Shown: one piece after another, positions 14,256 through 19,748 of the stretch
How the letters are laid out: every line of letters starts with the position of its first letter
Position numbering within the stretch: position 1 is the first letter of the stretch
Assembly: GCA_900550835.1 (NCBI GenBank)
Contig: URTP01000018.1
Location: 1 to 19,748, forward strand
DNA from: an uncultured Collinsella sp.
Lineage (GTDB): Bacteria > Actinomycetota > Coriobacteriia > Coriobacteriales > Coriobacteriaceae
Length of the DNA: 19,748 nt
Direction: 5' to 3'
Translations under genes and position numbers: made by a program
Notes under the pieces: generated by a model
The model's input: only the letters and a program-made list of their open reading frames with translations
Told to the model about the DNA's origin: nothing
Database searches by the model: none

Positions 14256-14316
14256 GATTGTCCGATTTTTGACCAATTTATGTCTCTAGATTAGTCCGAG
14301 TTTTGACTATCGTCAA
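14256..14316 (-). promoter_or_regulatory. Promoter and repeated operators of the marR-ABC operon
   Basis: On the minus strand, TTGACG (14316-14311), 17 bp, then TAATCT (14293-14288). Two direct repeats lie here: 14289-14309 and 14256-14275, sharing GTCCGA and TTTTGAC with one indel and two mismatches, about 33 bp apart. The upstream repeat fills the space between -35 and -10. The inverted pair TTGAC-TATC-GTCAA (14303-14316) also overlaps the -35. This layout fits MarR autorepression. Confidence 0.55.
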
Positions 14317-14359
14317 CAGTCGCTCCGCAAATGTTTGCACTTTTATGGCCTATCGGCAG

Positions 14360-14395
14360 AAAAAGACCGCCGGCGCGGGGGCAGCGCCAGCGGTC
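14360..14395 (-). terminator. Terminator of the 96-residue protein gene
   Basis: GACCGC-C-GGCGC (14365-14376) pairs with GCGCC-A-GCGGTC (14384-14395) around a G-rich loop. The minus strand continues with TTTTT. It lies 27 bp beyond the stop of the minus-strand gene. Confidence 0.8.
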
Positions 14396-14421
14396 ACGTG
14401 AAAATCGGGTTTTATTGCCTG

Positions 14422-14712
14422 TTAAGCGGCGACGGCCTCATAGACCGTAGCGCCCGAGAAGCTATCATGCAGGCTCTTGCCGGCAATCCACGGCAGCTCG
14501 ACGACCTCGCAGACCGTGTTGACCAGCTCGGAGCAGTCAGTAAAGTGGCCCTTGTCGTTGAGGGCCTCGCAATCCTGAACACGCCAATAGCCATCGGTGT
14601 GCGTGATGTAGTACTCGTGATCGTTAATCGACACGAAAGCGCGCGTCTTGGAACGCAGCAGCTTCAGAAATCCTTCGAAATCGGTCTCGACGACATCTCC
14701 AGCCTGGAACAT
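14422..14712 (-). CDS. Hypothetical protein, 96 residues
   Basis: No family is recognised. It is a small, acidic, soluble protein without signal peptide or membrane segment. Features are an aromatic stretch INDHEYYITHTDGYWRVQDC (30-48), three cysteines (48, 60, 68) and a C-terminal block GKSLHDSFSGATVYEAV. The start at 14712 is strongly supported by AGGAGGTAAC just upstream, better than the in-frame start at 14748. It has its own terminator and lies alone between the MarR operon and a divergent nitroreductase. The ribosome site, terminator and reading frame make it a real gene; its function is unknown. Confidence 0.75.
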   Translation of the reverse strand: MFQAGDVVETDFEGFLKLLRSKTRAFVSINDHEYYITHTDGYWRVQDCEALNDKGHFTDCSELVNTVCEVVELPWIAGKSLHDSFSGATVYEAVAA

Positions 14713-15006
14713 GATGTTACCTCCTGGCCCGGCGCCACCACGGCGCATTGATAAACGTTGGTACTCCTTTAGTAAAACCTTTATCAGAGGTTATGCGTTC
14801 GTCATTTAGGCAAGTGGTAAAAAACCGCAGGGTAGACGGGATAAAACGTTTAACCATCCCATTTGTTTGTCACATTCTGAAGGTACTTTTATGCAAACCT
14901 ACTTTCCCAATTGGAATCTATCCTTTTGGCCGGGCAATTGACCGTCTATCGTTTGAGCCCGGCGGGTATGAACGGGACATCTGCAACGCCACCGCAAGGA
15001 GACACC
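14713..15006. promoter_or_regulatory. Divergent intergenic region upstream of the nitroreductase
   Basis: About 290 bp, AT-rich, without a supported gene. It holds an inverted repeat TGATAAA (14749-14755) / TTTATCA (14780-14786), and GGGAT...ATCCC arms (about 14838-14861) around the near-palindrome TAAAACGTTTA. These may be regulator sites for either gene. AAGGAGA is the nitroreductase ribosome site. No promoter can be assigned with confidence. Confidence 0.3.
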
Positions 15007-15528
15007 ATGGAGACTATCGAAGCGCTCATTCACCGCCGCAGCTGCCGCAAATACAGCGATCGTCCCGTCGAGGCCGAAAAGCTTGCACGTATTATCGAAG
15101 CCGGCCAATATGCACCGAGCGGCATGGGCCGCCAGCCGGTGACGTTTGTCGCCGTCACCGATCCCGCGACCGTCGAGCGTCTCTCGCAGCTTAACGCCCA
15201 AGTCATGGGTAGCAACGGCGACCCCTTCTACGGAGCCAAAACGGTTGTGGTGGTACTGGTCGACCGCAACGTGCCCACGCATCTGGAAGACGGCTCGCTC
15301 GCCATGGGCAACTTGCTCAACGCCGCCTATGCACTGGGTGTCGATTCATGCTGGATTCACCGCGCGCATGAGGTCTTTGACTCACCCGAGGGCCTGGAGC
15401 TGCTGGCCAGCTGGAGCCTGCCCGCCGACGGCAGCCTGCGCGGTGTCGGTCACTGCATTCTGGGCTATGCCGAGGACACGCTACCCGAGCCCAAACCCCG
15501 CCGCGACAACGTCGTCTACGTAAGGTAA
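15007..15528 (+). CDS. Nitroreductase-family protein
   Basis: 173 residues, a short member of the FMN-dependent nitroreductase fold. The N-terminal RRSCRKYSDRPV is the usual FMN-phosphate-binding arginine motif; APSGMGRQPVTFVAV and GNLLNAAYALGVDSCWIH are further family blocks, and GHCILGYAED the C-terminal one. Such enzymes use NAD(P)H to reduce nitro compounds, quinones or flavins, but the natural substrate is usually unknown. The start at 15007 has AAGGAGA six bases upstream; the open frame to 14911 lacks a ribosome site. It appears monocistronic. Confidence 0.88.
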   Translation: METIEALIHRRSCRKYSDRPVEAEKLARIIEAGQYAPSGMGRQPVTFVAVTDPATVERLSQLNAQVMGSNGDPFYGAKTVVVVLVDRNVPTHLEDGSLAMGNLLNAAYALGVDSCWIHRAHEVFDSPEGLELLASWSLPADGSLRGVGHCILGYAEDTLPEPKPRRDNVVYVR

Positions 15529-15543
15529 CCCAGGAGCGTCATA

Positions 15544-15582
15544 GGGGTAGCTAATTTGGGACGGGGCTATTTTAGCCACCCC
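15544..15582 (+). repeat. GGGAC-core palindromic element 2 (possible terminator)
   Basis: GGGGTAGCTAA (15544-15554) pairs with TTAGCCACCCC (15572-15582) at 10 of 11 positions. The interior carries the core GGGACGGGGCTATT (15558-15571). It lies between the convergent nitroreductase and the minus-strand membrane-protein gene and could end transcripts from either side. Confidence 0.5.
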
Positions 15583-15591
15583 ACTCGCAAC

Positions 15592-16167
15592 TTATCTTGC
15601 CGATGGAGTTGTCGTCGTTTCGTTCGTGTGGGTCGTTTCGGCGCCGTCGCCCTGTTCGCCCTCGTCCTTTTGAGCGTCGGCGATGGTGGAGGCCGCCGCA
15701 ACGATACCGCGCTGGGGCGCGACGCCCGTCTGGGTCTGAGCGCCCTCGACTATTTCTGTGCCTGCATGCGCGAGCTCGGGCGATTTAAACATCGCGTCCA
15801 AGTTGGCACCGTCGCCGGCGTAGCCAAGCGCAGCGAGTGCGATGACGATCACTGCAACGACGACCGCGATCGGAACATAACGATGCCAACCAGCCGGATT
15901 GAGTCCGCTGCGACGAGCCGCCCCGCGGCTGATGTAACCGAGCGTTCCGTCGTGCTTGAGCTTTGAGCCCACCACGCGCTTGCGGCCCCACAGCGACGAC
16001 TCGGCCTGCATGGCCAAGCGAGCGCTTGCCGAAGGATAGCCATATTTAGTGCGCTTGAACGAGCCATCAAACCCCGAGGCGTGTTTGCCCCACGTCACCG
16101 ATGTCGTGCGTCGGTTAACCGGCGCGGCACTCCGCCTTCTGCGGCTCGGTTTTGAAGTCTCAGCCAT
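15592..16167 (-). CDS. Single-pass membrane protein of unknown function
   Basis: 191 residues. Residues 1-97 are strongly basic (SRRRRSAAPVNRR, FKRTKYGY, GRKRVVGSKLK, RGAARRSG). One membrane segment follows, YVPIAVVVAVIVIALAALGY (about 98-117). The last 74 residues are acidic, polar and Thr-rich (KDEGEQGDGAETTHTNETTTT). By the positive-inside rule the N-terminus is cytoplasmic and the tail outside. No enzyme or binding domain is recognised. The start at 16167 has GAGGGCAT upstream; the open frame to 16221 has no ribosome site. It lies downstream of the Fis-type regulator gene on the same strand, 84 bp away. Confidence 0.7.
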   Translation of the reverse strand: MAETSKPSRRRRSAAPVNRRTTSVTWGKHASGFDGSFKRTKYGYPSASARLAMQAESSLWGRKRVVGSKLKHDGTLGYISRGAARRSGLNPAGWHRYVPIAVVVAVIVIALAALGYAGDGANLDAMFKSPELAHAGTEIVEGAQTQTGVAPQRGIVAAASTIADAQKDEGEQGDGAETTHTNETTTTPSAR

Positions 16168-16251
16168 ATGCCCTCGCACGCCGTAACCAAATCGAAACAA
16201 TAACGCTTTGGACTGTAGCACACGCGTCGCGCGCGGTCACGGGCGCCTCGC

Positions 16252-17469
16252 TCAACGGTCATCGTCCTTCAGCAAGCGCCACAGCGTTGTACGGCTTATG
16301 CCCAGCACCTCCGCCGCACGGGTTCGGTTGCCGTGTAGATGATCTACAACCAGATGCGCGATATCTCGCTCGGTATCGGCCAGCGGTCGCAGGATATACA
16401 GGTCACTTTCGAGTGTCGGGGCGCCAAAGGTTGCGGTCTTAATCACGTCCTCTTGGGCGAGCACTTCCTCCGCCACAGCGCGGTCCACCGCGCCCGCCCC
16501 CACCAATATATACAGTCGTTCCGAGACCTCGCGGAGCTGCAGATAATTGCGCGGCCAGCGGTAAGCATCGAGCGTCTTCGTCGCCGCGGCGGACAGCGTG
16601 GGCGCTGCCGTCCCAAATGCATCAGCGAGATATTCCAAATAGCGCGCAACCTTTGTCGACGCGGCTCCTTGCTCGGCAATCGCCGGCGCCACGCTCACCG
16701 CACAGGCGAAGCGCTCGGTCACAAAGGCGGCTTGATCACTTTCGCCGCCGCCCGGCATGTCATTCGCCGTCAGCACCACATGGCAGCGCGTCGCCAACGC
16801 GGTGTCAGTCATCGTGGAAACGAGCTCGCGGAGGCGCTGGGGGCCAACCGCGTTCCAGCCCTCAATGCAAAGGGTCAGCCCCGTTTGGAACAGCGGCGAT
16901 TCGGAGCTTTTGAGCACATGGCGCCAGCCCCGATCGGTGAGCTCATCGAGCGCGACGGAAACAAAGGGTTGATCGGCAAAAGGACCGTCCAGATAGAGGC
17001 GCTTGGCGATCTCGACCTGACCCGCGCCCAGCTCGCCCTCGAGCATAAGGGGCACGCCGCGCGCATAGCTCTCGGCCACCGGTGCAGCTACCGCAGCGGC
17101 ACCCTCAACGACGCCGTACGCGCTCGATTCGTAGCGGGCCTCAACTTCGTCGGCGTTGAGCCACTCGATGCCCGCATGCGCCGCGGCACCGCGCACCTCG
17201 CGGACCACAACGACCCAAAGCCTCCCGCCCTCTTTGTCGGTGGGGCGAACAGTCAGGCTCAGGCGCGCACCCGCACGTCCCATAACCAGACGCGCGCCGT
17301 CTCCTATACGGTCGAGGCGCTCAGCGACAAAAGCCGCCACATCCCGCTCAAGCGCCGCATCATTCATGGTCGAAATCGCGACGTCCCCACGCACATCGAT
17401 TGCCAATGCCGAGGCCCCGGCAGCAGCCAGGGCCTCGGTCAAGATGTTCAGCTTGGCATCGCTATCCAT
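16252..17469 (-). CDS. Fis-type HTH regulator with a degenerate AAA+ (NtrC-like) domain
   Basis: 405 residues. The C-terminal helix-turn-helix (about 366-402, HLHGNRTRAAEVLGISRTTLWRLL) is the Fis/NtrC type. Residues about 120-340 follow the sigma-54 activator AAA+ plan but have lost its motifs: Walker A GExGTGK is GELGAGQ (145-151, Lys replaced by Gln); Walker B LDE is CIEG (201-204); the GAFTGA segment that contacts sigma-54 is absent. YRWPRNYLQLREV (303-315) keeps the sensor-II region. Residues 1-115 form an unassigned N-terminal domain. It is therefore probably a DNA-binding regulator that neither hydrolyses ATP nor activates sigma-54. The start at 17469 follows AGGGGC. Its closest neighbour is the yeiH-type gene upstream on the same strand. 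Confidence 0.7.
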   Translation of the reverse strand: MDSDAKLNILTEALAAAGASALAIDVRGDVAISTMNDAALERDVAAFVAERLDRIGDGARLVMGRAGARLSLTVRPTDKEGGRLWVVVVREVRGAAAHAGIEWLNADEVEARYESSAYGVVEGAAAVAAPVAESYARGVPLMLEGELGAGQVEIAKRLYLDGPFADQPFVSVALDELTDRGWRHVLKSSESPLFQTGLTLCIEGWNAVGPQRLRELVSTMTDTALATRCHVVLTANDMPGGGESDQAAFVTERFACAVSVAPAIAEQGAASTKVARYLEYLADAFGTAAPTLSAAATKTLDAYRWPRNYLQLREVSERLYILVGAGAVDRAVAEEVLAQEDVIKTATFGAPTLESDLYILRPLADTERDIAHLVVDHLHGNRTRAAEVLGISRTTLWRLLKDDDR

Positions 17470-17735
17470 AATTTGCCCCTGTCCGCGGCGACGTGCAGCC
17501 GCCGACGGTCGCACGACCGAGTGTTTCAAAATTGAACGATATTGCTCACCAAACACTATAGGGCAGAAAGCGCCGTCCTGCGAGTATAGGTGTTGCCCCG
17601 CATCGCCATCCTGGCGGGGCGATAAGAGCTCTTCGGGACTTATAAACCTGCGGACAAGCCATACCCGCAAGAGCTCCTATCGCTCCACCGTGAGAATGCG
17701 CTCACCGGCACGCAGCACGCAAATAAGCTACTTCT
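17470..17735 (-). promoter_or_regulatory. Region between the yeiH-type gene and the Fis-type regulator
   Basis: About 266 bp without a supported gene. GCGATAAGAGCTCTT (17619-17633) pairs with 17669-17683 at 14 of 15 positions, and GCCCCGC (17595-17601) with 17614-17620. Neither has a T-run, so they are not obvious terminators. TTCAA-AA-TTGAA (17525-17536) lies about 55 bp ahead of the regulator start and could be an operator. Confidence 0.3.
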
Positions 17736-18770
17736 CTACCAGATTCCCAGCACGTGCTGCATCCCCAAACTCATGCACGCAATGCCAATCCAGCAGCAAA
17801 AGCCCAGCGCGATGGGCTTGCCGCCCTTTTTGACCAGCTCGACGATATCGGTATTAAAACCAATAGCCGCCATGGCCATCACAATAAAGAACTTCGAAAG
17901 CTCCTTGATGGGCGCCGTAAAGGGCGCGGGAAGCTGAAGCACCGTGGTGATTACGCTCGCCAGCACAAAGAACAGCACAAACATGGGAAACGCGCGTTTA
18001 AGGGAGAACGTGCTTTTGGCGTCGCCGCCGGCCTTGCGCGCCAGATGCATCTGCCAGCATGCGAGAACCAGCGTGATGGGGATAATGGCCAGCGTTCTGG
18101 TGAGCTTGACCACCGTGGCGCTCTCGAGCACATTGGCGCCGGGATGCATGCTGTCCCAGGCGCTCGCCGCAGCCGTTACGGACGAGGTGTCGTTGATGGC
18201 GGTGCCGGCAAACAGGCCAAAGCCCTCGTCTGTCAGCCCGAGCATACCGCTGAGCGTCGGAAACACGAGCGCCGCGATAACGTTAAACAGGAAGATGACC
18301 GAAATGGCCTGGGCAATCTCGCGATCGTCGGCATCGATGACGGGTGCGGTCGCGGCGATGGCAGAACCGCCGCAAATCGACGAGCCCACACCCACAAGCG
18401 TCGCGATCTTACTCGGCACGTTCATAACGCGGCAGAGCACAAAGGCAATGACAAGCGAAGTCGAGATTGTCGCCACGATAATCGGCAGCGACTGGGCGCC
18501 CTTGGACAGAATCTGCGAGAGGTTCATGCCAAAGCCAAGCAGGATTACCGCGTACTGCAAGACTTTTTTAGACGTATAGGTGACGCCGGCGGCGAGCTGT
18601 TCGCGACGATTCTTGGGAAAGACGAGCGCCAGGACCATGCCAAAGAGGATGGCGAATACCGGACCGCCGACCACCTCAATTTGTTTGCCGAGCAACGTCG
18701 CGGGAATGGCGATGATCAGGCAGAACAAAACGCCTTTCCAGCGCTCGTGTACGATATTTGCCAGTTGCAT
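17736..18770 (-). CDS. YeiH-family membrane transporter (UPF0324, putative sulfate/sulfite exporter)
   Basis: 344 residues, the family length, with about ten membrane segments. Hallmarks are GGPVFAILFGMVLAL, LLGFGMNLSQI, VGVGSSICGGSAIAATAPVI, FAGTAINDTSSVTAAAS and the C-terminal AAIGFNTDI. Members are annotated as putative sulfate exporters, but the substrate is not established for most. The start at 18770 follows GAAGGAAT. It is divergent from the GntR-type regulator and upstream of the Fis-type regulator, so either may control it. No sulfur-assimilation gene is adjacent; cysE is about 8 kb away. Confidence 0.88.
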   Translation of the reverse strand: MQLANIVHERWKGVLFCLIIAIPATLLGKQIEVVGGPVFAILFGMVLALVFPKNRREQLAAGVTYTSKKVLQYAVILLGFGMNLSQILSKGAQSLPIIVATISTSLVIAFVLCRVMNVPSKIATLVGVGSSICGGSAIAATAPVIDADDREIAQAISVIFLFNVIAALVFPTLSGMLGLTDEGFGLFAGTAINDTSSVTAAASAWDSMHPGANVLESATVVKLTRTLAIIPITLVLACWQMHLARKAGGDAKSTFSLKRAFPMFVLFFVLASVITTVLQLPAPFTAPIKELSKFFIVMAMAAIGFNTDIVELVKKGGKPIALGFCCWIGIACMSLGMQHVLGIW

Positions 18771-18933
18771 ATGGGATTCCTTCTTTCTATTTCACGTTTG
18801 CGACGGCTTATGATACGGCAACATTGAGCGCAGCCTTGCGCAAACACAGACTAAGATGCCGCAATAGTTCTTGGGCAACAGCCGAATTACCCACCGCGGA
18901 GAGCTGATTCGCGGCATAATTAACAACTGACAT

Positions 18934-19665
18934 ATGAGTTTGATAGAACAGTTGCGAGGCGCTATGGAAGAATCGATGCACGTCGGCGAGCAGGAAACGA
19001 GCCTACAGGACCAGTCCTACCACACCATTCGACGCAAAATCGTCTACCTGGACTACAAGCCGGGCGAAAAGCTGGGCGTCAAGCAACTTTGCGACGACCT
19101 GGATATGGGGCGCACGCCCGTGCGCGAGGCTTTGGTTCGCTTGGCGCAGGAAGGCCTGGTGCGCACCGTGCCCCAGAGCGGCACCTACGTCTCACCCATC
19201 AACCTCACCCTTGCCGAGAGTGCCTGCTACATCCGCGAACATCTGGAAAAGCAGGTGATTGTGGAGTGCTGTGCGCGAGCCACGTCGGCCGGCATCGAGC
19301 AGCTCGACCGCGCCATCGTGCTGCAGGAAAAAGCCATGGCCGAAGAGGATCGCATCGGCTTCTTTTTGAGCGACAACCTCATGCATCACATGATTTTTAG
19401 CATCGCATGTCGCAGCACCGTTTGGTCGTGGCTCGAAGAGACCAATGCCGACCTGGAGCGCTTCCGCTGGCTGCGCGCCGCCACGCAGGTTCTCGACAAT
19501 CGGGACATCGTGAACGAGCACAAGCAGATTCGCCGCGCTATCGCCGGTCGCGACCCCATCGAAGCGAGCTTTTTGGTCAGCAAGCACCTGCACATGATGT
19601 TCCGCAACCAAACCGAAGTTCTGGACCAATTCCCCGAGTACTTCGAGACCAGCAAGCTCCGCTAA
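18934..19665 (+). CDS. GntR-family regulator, FadR/FCD subfamily
   Basis: 243 residues. The winged helix is at about 25-90: YHTIRRKIVYLDYKPGEKLGVKQLCDDLDMGRTPVREALVRLAQEGLVRTVPQSGTYV, clear GntR type. The C-terminal all-helical FCD domain keeps likely metal ligands Asp147 and His151 (DNLMHHMIF), His196 (NEHKQI) and His218 (KHLHMM). FCD proteins usually sense organic acids or related metabolites. It is divergent from the yeiH-type gene across 163 bp and is the natural candidate to control it. The start is uncertain: ATG 18934 has a weak ribosome site, and ATG 18964 or 18976 are alternatives. Confidence 0.88.
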   Translation: MSLIEQLRGAMEESMHVGEQETSLQDQSYHTIRRKIVYLDYKPGEKLGVKQLCDDLDMGRTPVREALVRLAQEGLVRTVPQSGTYVSPINLTLAESACYIREHLEKQVIVECCARATSAGIEQLDRAIVLQEKAMAEEDRIGFFLSDNLMHHMIFSIACRSTVWSWLEETNADLERFRWLRAATQVLDNRDIVNEHKQIRRAIAGRDPIEASFLVSKHLHMMFRNQTEVLDQFPEYFETSKLR

Positions 19666-19700
19666 CCTGCCAAAAAGGGACAGGTTTATTTTGGCAGGTT
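19664..19700 (+). repeat. GGGAC-core palindromic element 3, probable gntR terminator
   Basis: AACCTGCCAAAA (19664-19675) is the exact reverse complement of 19689-19700. The interior carries the core GGGACAGGTTTATT (19677-19690), and TTATCT follows. It begins inside the stop codon of the GntR gene, so it probably also ends that transcript. Confidence 0.6.
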
Positions 19701-19724
19701 TTATCTGGGCAAATGCAACAAGGC

Positions 19725-19748
19725 CCGGCTCCGCTGCAACGGAGCCGG
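19725..19748. terminator. Hairpin at the window edge
   Basis: CCGGCTCCG (19725-19733) pairs with CGGAGCCGG (19740-19748) across a 6-nt loop. It could end a minus-strand gene lying beyond the window, or be a second terminator after the GntR gene. The window edge prevents a decision. Confidence 0.45.

Noticed and set aside
17754..18827. A 357-codon plus-strand frame opposite the YeiH-type gene
   Set aside because: Antisense shadow of a conserved membrane protein; no ribosome site or recognisable domain.
1..19748. CRISPR arrays, tRNA or rRNA genes, defence systems
   Set aside because: No regularly spaced repeats, no tRNA-like cloverleaf or rRNA sequence, and no nuclease, toxin-antitoxin or other defence gene set was seen on either strand.

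Overview
The window looks like a moderately high-GC chromosome segment of a Gram-positive gut actinobacterium, most likely Coriobacteriia and probably Collinsella. That is inference from base composition, strong GGAG-type ribosome sites and gene style; no rRNA or tRNA is present to confirm it. There are 17 chromosomal protein genes plus one two-frame insertion sequence.

Region 1 (1-5187) is a carbohydrate island. A DeoR-family repressor (minus strand) diverges from an operon that encodes a transaldolase-family protein and the IIA, IIB and IIC parts of an ascorbate-class (UlaA-type) phosphotransferase system (PTS). After a strong terminator there is a second, separately promoted transaldolase paralog, about 82% identical to the first. 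None of the usual ascorbate catabolic genes is present, so the real substrate is open. Both transaldolases carry Phe where fructose-6-phosphate aldolase has its catalytic Tyr.

Region 2 (5188-6975) is an intergenic zone between convergent genes. It holds a 17-bp-arm inverted repeat, a stray 19-nt copy of the transaldolase 3' end, and a complete IS3-family (IS150-like) element. The element has 24-bp terminal repeats, an A7 frameshift signal and an intact DDE transposase, but no visible target duplication.

Region 3 (6976-9893) contains a branched-chain aminotransferase (ilvE) and a DedA membrane protein on the minus strand. A serine O-acetyltransferase (cysE) lies divergent to dedA.

Region 4 (10003-14241) is a minus-strand operon: a MarR-type regulator and two half-transporters of a heterodimeric ABC exporter. 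One half has degenerate catalytic residues; the other is canonical and has an acidic/charged N-terminal extension of about 90 residues. The promoter has two direct repeats that look like operators, one between -35 and -10.

Region 5 (14344-16167) has a 96-residue protein of unknown function, a small nitroreductase, and a single-pass membrane protein with opposite charge on its two sides.

Region 6 (16252-19748) has a Fis-type regulator whose AAA+ domain has lost its ATPase and sigma-54 contact motifs, a YeiH-family transporter, and a divergent FadR/FCD-type GntR regulator.

Three palindromic elements (9972-10003, 15544-15582, 19664-19700) have unrelated stems but share a core fitting GGGACNGKNYYWTT. 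Each sits just 3' of a plus-strand gene. They are the best candidate here for an uncatalogued repeat family.
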